From NCBI GenBank assembly GCA_963576735.1, contig OY755190.1:4953695-5017694 (forward strand): a stretch of DNA of 64,000 bases, given 5' to 3'. The notes under the pieces are model-generated. The model was not told where the DNA came from, made no database searches, and was given only the letters and a program-made list of their open reading frames with translations. Position 1 is the stretch's first letter; each line of letters starts with the position of its first letter. Both the position numbers and the translations under genes were made by a program. The stretch comes from Bedellia somnulentella (Eukaryota > Arthropoda > Insecta > Lepidoptera > Bedelliidae). Below are positions 23,101 to 34,039 of the stretch, piece after piece.

Positions 23101-25304
23101 ACAGTATCCCGCTTTGCCGTCAGAGTAAGGAATATTCGACGGAGAAGATGACAGCGTATACAATTATAAGAAATAAAACGGCTGCTCCAGAAAAATCGTC
23201 ACCTCTCCTAAACCAAGACCCGTAACACTTTGTAGTTACATTCATTGTAAAGCTTATTACATAAGCTATCAAATGATGGTATAACAGTATCCCGCTTTGC
23301 CGTCAGAGTAAGGAATATTCGACGGAGAAGATGACAGCGTATACAATTATAAGAAATAAAACGGCCGCTCCAGAAAAATCGTCACCTCTCCTAAACCAAG
23401 TCCCGTAACACTTTGTGGTTACATTCATTGTAAAGCTTATTACATAAGCTATCAAATGATGGTATAACAGTATCCCTCTTTGCCGTCAGAGTAAAGAATA
23501 TTTGACGAAGAAAATGACAGCGTATACAACTGTAAGAAATATGGCGGCCGCTCTAGAAAAATCCTCACCTCTCCTAAACCATGACCCATAACACTTTGTA
23601 GTTACATTCATTGTAAAGCTTATTACATAGGCTATCAAATGATGGTATAACAGTATCCCGCTTTGCCGTCAGAGTAAGGAATATTCGACGGAGAAGATGA
23701 CAGCGTATACAACTGTAAGAAACATGGCGGCCGCTCCAGAAAAATCCTCACCTCTCCTAAACCAAGACCCGTAACACTTTGTGATTACATTCATTGTTAA
23801 GCCTATTACATAAGCTATCAAATAATGGTATAACAGTATCCCGCTTTGCCGTCAGAGTAAGGAATATTCGACGGAGAAGATGACAGCGTATACAAGTATA
23901 AGAAATGTAACGGCCGCTCCAGAAAAATCCTCACCTCTCCTAAACCAAGACCCGTAACACTTTGTGATTACATTCATTGTTAAGCCTATTACATAAGCTA
24001 TCAAATAATGGTATAACAGTATCCCGCTTTGCCGTCAGAGTAAGGAATATTCGACGGAGAAGATGACAGCGTATACAACTGTAAGAAACGTGACGGCCGC
24101 TCCAGAAAAATCGTCACCTCTCCTAAACCAAGACCCGTAACACTTTGTGGTTACATTCATTGTAAAGCTTATTACATAAGCTATCAAATGATGGTATAAC
24201 AGTATCCCGCTTTGCCGTCAGAGTAAAGAATATTTGACGAAGAAAATGACAGCGTATACAACTGTAAGAAATATGGCGGCCGCTCTAGAAAAATCCTCAC
24301 CTCTCCTAAACCATGACCCATAACACTTTGTAGTTACATTCATTGTAAAGCTTATTACATAGGCTATCAAATGATGGTATAACAGTATCCCGCTTTGCCG
24401 TCAGAGTAAGGAATATTCGACGGAGAAGATGACAGCGTATACAACTGTAAGAAACATGGCGGCCGCTCCAGAAAAATCCTCACCTCTCCTAAACCAAGAC
24501 CCGTAACACTTTGTGATTACATTCATTGTTAAGCCTATTACATAAGCTATCAAATAATGGTATAACAGTATCCCGCTTTGCCGTCAGAGTAAGGAATATT
24601 CGACGGAGAAGATGACAGCGTATACAAGTATAAGAAATGTAACGGCCGCTCCAGAAAAATCCTCACCTCTCCTAAACCAAGACCCGTAACACTTTGTGAT
24701 TACATTCATTGTTAAGCCTATTACATAAGCTATCAAATAATGGTATAACAGTATCCCGCTTTGCCGTCAGAGTAAGGAATATTCGACGGAGAAGATGACA
24801 GCGTATACAACTGTAAGAAACGTGACGGCCGCTCCAGAAAAATCGTCACCTCTCCTAAACCAAGACCCGTAACACTTTGTGGTTACATTCATTGTAAAGC
24901 TTATTACATAAGCTATCAAATGATGGTATAACAGTATCCCGCTTTGCCGTCAGAGTAAGGAATATTCGACGGAGAAGATGACAGCGTATACAACTGTAAG
25001 AAACATGGCGGCCGCTCCAGAAAAATCGTCACCTCTCCTAAACCAAGACCCGTAACACTTTGTGGTTACATTCATTGTAAAGCCTATTACATAAGCTATC
25101 AAATGATGGTATAACAGTATCCCGCTTTGCCGTCAGAGTAAGGAATATTCGACGGAGAAGATGACAGCGTATACAACTGTAAGAAACATGGCGGCCGCTC
25201 CAGAAAAATCGTCACCTCTCCTAAACCAAGACCCGTAACACTTTGTGGTTACATTCATTGTAAAGTCTATTACATAAGCTATCAAATGATGGTATAACAG
25301 TATC
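20131..25304 (+). repeat. Left arm: about 25.6 tandem units of 183 bp
   Basis: Each unit starts GGCCGCTCCAGAAAAATC and contains CTCCTAAACCAAGACCCGTAA, GGTATAACAGTATCCCGC, TTTGCCGTCAGAGTAAGG and GACAGCGTATACAA. The spacing of the AACAGTATCCC landmark is exactly 183 bp over many units (20903, 21086, 21269, 21452, 21635). A solo LTR interrupts one unit at 20421-20902. A higher-order period of 732 bp (4 units) is visible: the GTGATTACATTCATTG variants at 23781 and 23964 recur at 24513 and 24696. Confidence 0.95.
20421..20902 (-). mobile_element. Solo LTR inserted in the foldback left arm
   Basis: The 482-bp insert interrupts a 183-bp unit and is flanked by a 5-bp duplication AACAG (20416-20420 and 20903-20907). 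Its ends are TG...CA on either strand. The minus strand is the more likely sense: it starts TGTTAAGCCGCACTATC, holds two AATAAAG signals and ends GAGTAATCA. No coding region and no second LTR remain, as expected after LTR-LTR recombination. The 5-bp duplication fits several LTR superfamilies. Confidence 0.75.
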
Positions 25305-28300
25305 TTGGTTTAGGAGAAGTGAGGATTTTTCTGGAGCGGCCGCTATATTTCTTACAGTTGTATACGCTGTCATCTTCTCCGTCGGATATTCCTTACTCTG
25401 ACGCGGGATACTGTTATACCATCATTTGATAGCTTATGTAATAGGCTTAACAATGAATGTAACCACAAAGTGTTACGGGTCTTAGTTTAGGAGAGGTGAC
25501 GATATTTTCTGGAGCGGCCGCGCCATGTTTTCTTACAGTTGTATACGCTGTCATCTTCTCCGTCGAATATTCCTTACTCTGACGGCAAAGCGGGATACTG
25601 TTATACCATCATTTGATAGCTTATGTAATAAGCTTTTACAATGAATATAACTACAAAGTGTTACGGGTCTTGGTTTAGGAGAGGTGAGGATTTTTCTGGA
25701 GCGGCCGCCATATTTTTTACAATTGTATACGCTGTCATTTTCTCCGTCAAATATTCTTTACTCTGACGGCAAAACGGGATACTGTTTATACCATCATTTG
25801 ATAGCTTATGTAATAAGCTTTACAATGAATGTAACCACAAAGTGTTACGGGACTTGGTTTAGGAGAGGTGACGATTTTTCTGGAGCGGCCGTTTTATTTC
25901 TTATGCTTGTATACGCTGTCATCTTCTCCGTCGAATATTCCTTACTCTGACGGCAAAACAGGATACTGTTATACCATCATTTGATAGCCTATGTAATAAG
26001 CTTTACAATGAATATAACCACAAAGTGTTACGGGTCTTGGTTTAGGAGAAGTGAGGATTTTTCTGGAGCGGCCGTTACATTTCTTATACTTGTATACGCT
26101 GTCATCTTCTCCGTCGAATATTCCTTACTCTGACGGCAAAGCGGGATATTGTTATTCCATCATTTGATAGCCTATGTAATAAGCTTTACAATGAATGTAA
26201 CTACAAAGTGTTACGGGTCATGGTTTAGGAGAGGTGAGGATTTTTCTGGAGCAGCCGCCATATTTTTTTACAGTTGTATACGCTGTCATCTTCTCCGTCA
26301 AATATTCTTTACTCTGACGGCAATGCGGGATACTGTTATACCATCATTTGATAGCTTATGTAATAAGCTTTACAATGAATGTAACCACAAAGTGTTACGG
26401 GTCTTGGTTTAGGAGAGGTGACGATTTTTTCTGGAGCGGCCGTTTTATTTCTTATAATTGTATACGCTGTCATCTCTCCGTCGAATATTCCTTACTCTGA
26501 CGGCAAAGCGGGATACTGTTTATACCATCATTTGATAGCTTATGTAATAAGCTTTAAAATGAATGTAACCACAAAGTGGTTACGGGTCTTGGTTTAGGAG
26601 AAGTGACGATTTTTCTGGAGCGGTCGTTATATTTCTTATACTTGTATACGCTGTCATCTTCTCCGTCGAATATTCCTTACTCTGACGGCAAAGCGGGATA
26701 CTGTTATACCATCATTTGATAGCTTATGTAATAAGCTTTACAATGAATGTAACCACAAAGTGTTACGGGTCTTGGTTTAGGAGAAGTGACGATTTTTCTG
26801 GAGCGGTCGTTATATTTCTTATACTTGTATACGCTGTCATCTTCTCCGTCGAATATTCCTTACTCTGACGGCAAAGCGGGATACTGTTATACCATCATTT
26901 GATAGCCTATGTAATAAGCTTCACAATGAATGTAACGACAAAGTGTTACGGGTCTTGGTTTAGGAGAGGTGACGATTTTTCTGGAGCGGCCGTTTTATTT
27001 CTTATAATTGTATACGCTGTCATCTTCTCCGTCGAATATCCCTTACTCTGACGGCAATGCGGGATACTGTTATACCATCATTTGATAGCTTATGTAGTAA
27101 CCTTCACAATGAATGTAACCACAAAGTGTTACGGGTCTTGGTTTAGGAGAAGTGAGGATTTTTCTGGAGCGGCCGCTATATTTCTTACAGTTGTATACGC
27201 TGTCATCTTCTCTGTCAAATATTCCTTACTCTGACGGCAAAACGGGATACTGTTATACCATTATTTGATAGCTTATGTAATAGGCTTTACAATGAATGTA
27301 ATTACAAAGTGTTACGGGTCTTGGTTTAGGAGAGGTGAGGATTTTTCTGGAGCGACCGCCATATTTCTTACAGTTGTATACGCTGTCATCTTCTCCGTCG
27401 AATATTCCTTACTCTGACGGCAAAGCGGGATACTGTTATACCATCATTTGATAGCTTATGTAATAGGCTTAACAATGAATGTAACCACAAAGTGTTACGG
27501 GTCTTGGTTTAGGATAGGTGACGATTTTTCTGGAGCAGCCGTTTTATTTCTTATACTTGTATAAGCTGTCATTTTCTCCGTCGAATATTCCTTACTTTGA
27601 CGGCAAAGCGGGATACTGTTATACCATCATTTGATAGCTTATGTAGTAACCTTCACAATTAATGTAACCACAAAGTGTTACGGGTCTTGGTTTAGGAGAA
27701 GTGACGATTTTTCTGGAGCGGCCGCCATGTTTCTTACAGTTGTATACGCTGTCATCTTCTCCGTCGAATATTCCTTACTCTGACGGCAAAGCGGGATACT
27801 GTTATACCATCATTTGATAGCCTATGTAATAAGCTTTACAATGAATGTAACTACAAAGTGTTACGGGTCATGGTTTAGGAGAGGTGAGGATTTTTCTGGA
27901 GCGGCCGCCATATTTCTTACAGTTGTATACGCTGTCATTTTCTTCGTCAAATATTCTTTACTCTGACGGCAAAGCGGGATACTGTTATACCATCATTTGA
28001 TAGCTTATGTAGTAACCTTCACAATTAATGTAACCACAAAGTGTTACGGGTCTTGGTTTAGGAGAAGTGACGATTTTTCTGGAGCGGCCGCCATGTTTCT
28101 TATAATTGTATACGCTGTCATCTTCTCCGTCGAATATCCCTTACTCTGACGGCAATGCGGGATACTGTTATACCATCATTTGATAGCTTATGTAGTAACC
28201 TTCACAATGAATGTAACCACAAAGTGTTACGGGTCTTGGTTTAGGAGAAGTGAGGATTTTTCTGGAGCGGCCGCTATATTTCTTACAGTTGTATACGCTG

Positions 28301-29918
28301 TCATCTTCTCTGTCAAATATTCCTTACTCTGACGGCAAAACGGGATACTGTTATACCATTATTTGATAGCTTATGTAATAGGCTTTACAATGAATGTAAT
28401 TACAAAGTGTTACGGGTCTTGGTTTAGGAGAGGTGAGGATTTTTCTGGAGCGGCCGCCATATTTCTTACAGTTGTATACGCTGTCATCTTCTCCGTCGAA
28501 TATTCCTTACTCTGACGGCAAAGCGGGATACTGTTATACCATCATTTGATAGCTTATGTAATAGGCTTAACAATGAATGTAACCACAAAGTGTTACGGGT
28601 CTTGGTTTAGGAGAGGTGACGATTTTTCTGGAGCAGCCGTTTTATTTCTTATACTTGTATAAGCTGTCATTTTCTCCGTCGAATATTCCTTACTTTGACG
28701 GCAAAGCGGGATACTGTTATACCATCATTTGATAGCTTATGTAGTAACCTTCACAATTAATGTAACCACAAAGTGTTACGGGTCTTGGTTTAGGAGAAGT
28801 GACGATTTTTCTGGAGCGGCCGCCATGTTTCTTACAGTTGTATACGCTGTCATCTTCTCCGTCGAATATTCCTTACTCTGACGGCAAAGCGGGATACTGT
28901 TATACCATCATTTGATAGCTAATGTAGTTACCTTCACAATGAATGTAACCACAAAGTGTTACGGGTCTTGGTTTAGGAGAAGTGAGGATTTTTCTGGAGC
29001 GGCCGCTATATTTCTTACAGTTGTATACGCTGTCATCTTCTCTGTCAAATATTCCTTACTCTGACGGCAAAGCGGGATACTGTTATACCATTATTTGATA
29101 GCTTATGTAATAGGCTTTACAATGAATTTAACCACAAAGTGTTACGGGTCTTGGTTTAGGAGAAGTGACGATTTTTCTGGAGCGGCCGTTATATTTCTTA
29201 TACTTGTATAAGCTGTCATTTTCTCCGTCGAATATTCCTTACTTTGACGGCAAAGCGGGATACTGTTATACCATCATTTGATAGCTTATGTAGTAACCTT
29301 CACAATTAATGTAACCACAAAGTGTTACGGGTCTTGGTTTAGGAGAGGTGACGATTTTTCTGGAGCGGCCGCCATGTTTCTTACAGTTGTATACGCTGTC
29401 ATCTTCTCCGTCGAATATTCCTTACTCTGACGGCAAATCGGGATACTGTTATACCATCATTTGATAGCTAATGTAGTAACCTTCACAATGAATGTAAGCA
29501 CAAAGTGTTACGGGTCTTGGTTTAGGAGAAGTGAGGATTTTTCTGGAGCGGCCGCTATATTTCTTACAGTTGTATACGCTGTCATCTTCTCCGTCAAATA
29601 TTCCTTACTCTGACGGCAAAGCGGGATACTGTTATACCATTATTTGATAGCTTATGTAATAGGCTTTACAATGAATGTAATCACAAAGTGTTACGGGTCT
29701 TGGTTTAGGAGAGGTGAGGATTTTTCTGGAGCGGCCGCCATATTTCTTACAGTTGTATACGCTGTCATCTTCTCCGTCGAATATTCCTTACTCTGACGGC
29801 AAAACGGGATACTGTTATACCATCATTTGATAGCTTATGTAATAAGCTTTACAATGAATGTAACCACAAAGTGTTACGGGTCTTGGTTTAGGAGAGGTGA
29901 GGATTTTTCTGGAGCGGC
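25305..29918 (-). repeat. Right arm: about 25.2 inverted tandem units of 183 bp
   Basis: This is the same 183-bp unit in inverted orientation (for example CTTGGTTTAGGAGAAGTGAG, TTTTTCTGGAGCGGCCGC). A higher-order period of 1,098 bp (6 units) is visible: GTAGTAACCTTCACAAT variants at 27094 and 27643 recur at 28192 and 28741. Open frames of 87-88 codons in this stretch are shadows that arise because 183 is divisible by three. Confidence 0.95.
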
Positions 29919-30131
29919 TCCCATGCTTAATTTCATTTTATCGGCAGGCTTTGGCACTGTCTACAGATGAATATGGATGTATGTCCAGATGAGTATCGAT
30001 ACATAACATTATAACTAGTGAAAACTTTGGATTTACATGTTATTCTGGTAAATGGAACCAAAAATTATTTTACTTCTTAATTTGGTCGTATTATAATGGC
30101 TGCCAGTTTTGGCTGCCAACTTCACACAGGT
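29919..30131 (-). repeat. Unique outer segment of the foldback right arm
   Basis: Inverted copy of 19916-20130 with only a few substitutions (for example ATGTTATGTATCG against ATGTTATATGTATCG). It ends GGCTGCCAACTTCACACAGGT, followed by the 9-bp duplication. Confidence 0.88.
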
Positions 30132-30290
30132 CGTAAAACCTCACGGTCGAAAAGTTATTATAATTAAAGTCATGATAAAACAGTTTATTCTTCAATGTTC
30201 CCCTATATTACCACTTATTGGGAATGTTACTGGGAACGCTACCGGGAAAATACTCGCTATGAGTAAGATACCGGGAACGGCACATTACTA
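30132..30290 (+). other. hAT 3' subterminal region and right terminal repeat
   Basis: After the duplication CGTAAAACC the hAT resumes. TATTGGGAATGTTACTGGGAACGCTACCGGGAAAATACTCGC and ATACCGGGAACGG repeat the GGGAA motif. The end CGGCACATTACTA mirrors the left end. Confidence 0.8.
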
Positions 30291-30472
30291 GACACGCCAC
30301 TGTTCGGGCAGTGGTCCATTACTTTGTACAGTAGAAATAAAAAATAGGTTTTAAGTCTACTAACGATATTTTTAGTTCTTTAGTTTTGTATTTTAGTTTT
30401 TTCTTGTATTACTAACCCTTATGGACCTTGTAGTCTGCAATAAATGTTTTTATTATTATTATTTATTATTAT

Positions 30473-31785
30473 AGCGTAGATAAGTTAAATATTATATGGC
30501 GTATGAATATTTAAAAAAGCTTGCGTGTCTAACCACAACATCACCACAGAGCAGAGACATTAACAGCCTCAATAATATGATTCAAGGATTTTACGTTTAG
30601 GTGCAGCTTTTAGCGAAAATTTTCCATGAACTGATAATAAATTAGTTTGTTACTTATAAGCTACTTGCATTAGGGTTGCAATTCGTTAGATTACCCGGAA
30701 AATGTCCGGATTCTTGAGGTGTTTTGGGCTACTCTGGATAGAGATTTAGCATCGTACTGGGCTCGTGTGTCCTGGATAGTTTGTTAAACATGGTTTTGGT
30801 ATTAAGAAAAATCACATTGAAGGATAGCAGGTTGTTGTGCGCCTGCTGCTCGATCACGAAGTTGACCCACGTTGTAGGGGCCTCTTGAAGGTTGGTGATG
30901 CAGATGGTTGCAGAAGTAAAAGGCAGATTTGCTGCGACTAGGGTTTATTGTGAAACTGTTACAATTAGCTTAGTATTTAATTGAACAATCTAAATGACTT
31001 CGCGTCTTCTGTGTCTTCTTGTGGTAGATAAAAAAGAGGCTGAATAGTGCCTGAAGCGGCGTATTTATACATTAATGAATGACAGCTAATACGTTGTTGT
31101 TTCATGGCTCTTGAAGTGACGCGCCTCTGGCTTCTCCCATGTTTTCAGCCAGTGTCAGCGTGCTTCTGTTGAAACGCTTCAACACACATGTCAAACATTT
31201 CCAGCTAAAAATATTTTTATAATAGTTATAAAGCGCGTATATCAACAGCCCAACATTTATTTCTTTCTAGTTATGGGTTCGAAAGACTTAAGATGGCAAC
31301 CCTAACTTACACATGACGCAAATCTTTGAAGCTTCTTTGAGTATCGAAAACGTAACGCATTTGACCATGGAAATACCTCTTAGTCACTTCACTATAGATG
31401 GATAGACAATGAAATACATAAATTTCGGTCTAAAAGATTTACGGTGTATCTTAATACTTTTGTTAAAGATAACAAATAGTAAATAACGGTGATGATTAGA
31501 CCAGTGGGTAATATTTGACCTCGAAGTCGGGATTTCCGGGTATAAACATGTTCTTTTAAAGAAAAAAAAAACGAAATGTAGCCGATATACTTGTGTTATG
31601 ATTCTATGTGGCGAAAGGGCTTGTAAAGGGCTGTATTTAACGGCGATAACAAAATATTAATGTGGCTTGTCACATAATTTATAATTTAAACCAATGATAA
31701 GCGACACTCGCTATAAACAGAAAAAAACAGAAGCCGTGTAGTGTCGGATAAAAATACCATTTTTTATTTCTTTATGTAAATATTC
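30473..31785. other. Intergenic DNA, unidentified repeat-like segment
   Basis: No gene is seen. The stretch 30690-31260 is less AT-rich and includes GGCGTATTTATAC, which could be a TATA-like site. It may be the remnant of an LTR or DNA element, but no ends were recognised. Confidence 0.35.
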
Positions 31786-31789
31786 ATGA

Positions 31790-31893
31790 ATCTAAAAAAC
31801 CTCGAGAAGTTTGCCAATAACGTACAAATTGGTGATCGATCGTCTTTGCCTACCCCAATGGGAACTAATGGCGTGAGTATTATGTATGTAGGT
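31790..31893 (+). mobile_element. RTE-like LINE (family C) 3' fragment
   Basis: AAGTTTGCCAATAACGTACAAATTGG, GATCGATCGTCTTTGCCTACCCCAATGGGAACTAATGGCGTGAGTATTATGTATG matches the family C end. A short SINE B piece (GGGAACCCATCACCATTAATC) follows at about 31915-31985. Confidence 0.75.
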
Positions 31894-32452
31894 ACTGTAA
31901 GTATTCTCATTATGGGTACTGATTTTATAAGTAGTTGTTGGTTGATGTGCTTGGGAACCCATCACCATTAATCACATTTTATCCTCTCAACTTCATAAGT
32001 ATTTTTTTTAAATTCCGTCTTTCACATAATAACAGAAAGATTTTACATTGAAAAATAAAATAAAAACATTCGAAGACTTTTTGGAATTATGTTAGTATTA
32101 TATAGATAGTAGATAGATTAACAAAGTTATAATTACCTGATCGAAAAAGATCTAAATGTGCCCTTGACGACTCTATGAAAGAAAAACTTAATGTTTTCAT
32201 TGGTTAATCAAGCAATTTTAAATGGCAAATCTTACTTTTAAAATCTTGTACGACCTTTAATTAGTGATGATTTCCGGTATTATACACATTGACTAAAGTT
32301 ATAAACGTTATAAATTAAACTTATTGTTGACTGTAATACTAATATTGATTATTACCACAGTAATTTTGACCCTCGGTTTTTTAAGATACTTACCAGTCAG
32401 GGGCGCAATTCTATCAGGCGTCGTGTTAAGGTCGTAATAGTTTTTTTATTGT

Positions 32453-32700
32453 ACATACATACATATACTCACAGCTAAAACCCAAAAAGGGGTAGCAAAA
32501 CCATCGGAGCTATAACTCCTCAGCCATACTTGGAAATTGATATGGGACAAGATGTTAGAAATTAAGTAACATTGGTGATGGGTCTCCCACCGCCTCGCCC
32601 AATAACCACTTAAAAATGTTCCATACCCTTAGTCGCCTCTTACGACAACCGTAGCGGGTAGGAAAGGGTTTAGTGGCATTCAGAGCCGGCACCACATGGC
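32453..32700 (-). mobile_element. SINE family B, full length, diverged
   Basis: The element runs from ACATACATATACTCACAGC to GCCGGCACCACATGGC. It is flanked by a 10-bp duplication TTTTTATTGT (32443-32452 and 32703-32712). Confidence 0.85.
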
Positions 32701-33123
32701 AATTTTTATTGTAAAGTTTTTTTTTTTTCGCGGTTATAAGTCTCTTTTTATATCTTTGGAATCATTTGTTAAATTTAAACATTTCTACTATCAACTATTA
32801 CTACTACTTAGATTTATATTGTCAATCTCGAACCTTAGTGTTTTGAAATTAATCTGAGAACAAAAACTAAGAAAAATTATTTGTCATATAACACCTACCT
32901 AACTGACTATACTCATATCTATAATTATAAAAATCTGTTGACGAAACTTTAGAATCATCAAAAGTTTGTCAGCGAAATTCGTAAGTTGCGAAGGAGAAAG
33001 ATGACTCATTTAACAGCATTGGTGATGGGTTTCCAAGCTGTTCATATTTATTTCCAATCCAATACTTTTATTGATCATAGAAAATCCATAGGCAAAAATA
33101 AATAACTAGGACTTCAATGCAAC

Positions 33124-33618
33124 ATCATACATACATATACTCACGGCTATAATTCCCTAAACGGGGTAGCAAGAGCTTTGGAATGAGAAATTCCTCAGCC
33201 ACTTTTGGAAGTTACATACATACATATACTCACGGCTATAAATCCCTAGATGGGGTAGCCAGAGCTAAGGAATTAGAAATTCCTCAGCCACTTTTGGAAG
33301 TTAAGTGGGGAAAAGATGGTAAAATAAAGGTTGTGATGGGTCTCCAACCGCTTCGCCCATTGTTCCCTTTAAAGTCCCAATACCGTTTGCCACCTCAAAC
33401 GTACACCCACCGGAAGAAATGGGGTAGTGCTATTCTAATCCGACACTACACAGCATTTGGAAGTTGAGTAGAGAAAAGATGGTAATAATAAATGTTTTGG
33501 TGATGGGTGTCCAACCACATCGCCCAAAAATCACTTGAAAAGCCCCTATACCCTGAGTCGCCTTTTACGATCACCCACGGGTAGAAATGGGGTAGTGTTC
33601 TAAGCCGACACTACACAG
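33124..33618 (-). mobile_element. SINE family B copy interrupted by a second SINE B
   Basis: The outer copy comprises 33124-33213 and 33456-33618, with its 5' end GCTGTGTAGTGTCGGC at 33618. The inner copy lies between. The outer halves join in register if one TTTGGAAGTT is removed. Confidence 0.85.
33214..33455 (-). mobile_element. SINE family B nested in another SINE B
   Basis: A complete inner copy runs from ACATACATACATATACTCACGG to GACACTACACAGCA. It is flanked by a 10-bp target duplication TTTGGAAGTT (33204-33213 and 33456-33465) derived from the host SINE. The inner copy is closer to the family consensus than the outer one and must be younger. Confidence 0.88.
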
Positions 33619-33639
33619 CAGGTTATTCGGTGATTATTC

Positions 33640-33790
33640 CCCAATGGTAGGTTCGACCACGACATGACTTACAACACTTAGCAATGTCCACTTGATCACT
33701 GTGCCAAATTTGGTTGTAATCGGTCCAGCCGTTCCAGAGGAGTTCGATCTTATAGACGTGGCCTACCCGCGTGTGACTTCGTCTCGCTCA
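33640..33790 (+). repeat. Degraded interspersed repeat
   Basis: CCAAATTTGGTTGTAATCGGTCCAGCCGTTCCAGAGGAG is a typical remnant of insect LINE or Helitron-like repeats. No boundaries or coding content can be given. Confidence 0.4.
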
Positions 33791-34039
33791 GCTCAAAAAA
33801 GTAACTAATAGTAATTAGCAGTACTAATTTTTTAAAAGAGAACATTTCAGTTTAAATTTATATCAATCTTATTCATAAGTCTATAAAGACGAGACTGTAA
33901 TGTAGTTCAGATATAAGGTGCAAGTATGCTCCTACAAAAGAAAATTTAAAATAATTGTATTCAATGCCAAATGTTACCATAAAAGTAAAAGTAGTTTATC
34001 ATATCGTTACTGACATTGAAAAATCAAAAGAGAGCATAA

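Larger units (their letters stand above)
19916..30131. mobile_element. Foldback (FB/MULE-like) element with long inverted arms of 183-bp tandem repeats
   Basis: The element is 10,216 bp. Its ends are inverted copies beginning ACCTGTGTGAAGTTGGCAGCC (19916 onward; inverted up to 30131). They are bounded by a 9-bp target duplication CGTAAAACC (19907-19915 and 30132-30140). Each end has about 215 bp of near-identical unique sequence and then a long tandem array. The two arrays are inverted relative to each other and meet at 25304/25305. No transposase gene is present, so the copy is non-autonomous. Long terminal inverted repeats built from tandem repeats plus a 9-bp duplication match the Drosophila Foldback type; a link to the MULE superfamily is inferred from the duplication length. 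Confidence 0.9.
16625..30290 (+). mobile_element. hAT DNA transposon, enlarged by a nested foldback element
   Basis: The terminal inverted repeats are TAGTGATGTGCCGTT at 16625-16639 and, read inverted, TAGTAATGTGCCGTT at 30276-30290 (one mismatch in 15). With the 8-bp duplication outside and a hAT transposase inside, the assignment is firm. The total is 13,666 bp. Subtracting the foldback insertion and its 9-bp duplication leaves about 3.4 kb, a normal autonomous hAT size. Both subterminal regions are packed with GGGAA-type motifs, likely transposase binding sites. Confidence 0.95.
14904..30472 (+). mobile_element. Non-LTR retrotransposon copy 2, split by a nested hAT element
   Basis: The LINE sequence runs 14904-16624 and resumes at 30299-30472, about 1.9 kb net. 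It is 5'-truncated: the frame is open from the stop codon at 14901-14903 and enters mid-protein. The 3' end is an AATAAATGTTTTTATTATTATTATTTATTATTAT tract. It is the same family as the copy at 8735-10435. The interruption is a clean hAT insertion with an 8-bp duplication. Confidence 0.88.

Noticed and set aside
25684..26412. Open frames of 87-88 codons inside the 183-bp repeats
   Set aside because: The period is 61 codons exactly, so any frame without a stop in one unit extends into the next. The frames break at random variants and show no protein family signature.
20131..29918. CRISPR-like array
   Set aside because: The repeats are contiguous 183-bp monomers with no unique spacers, and the context is a eukaryotic transposon.
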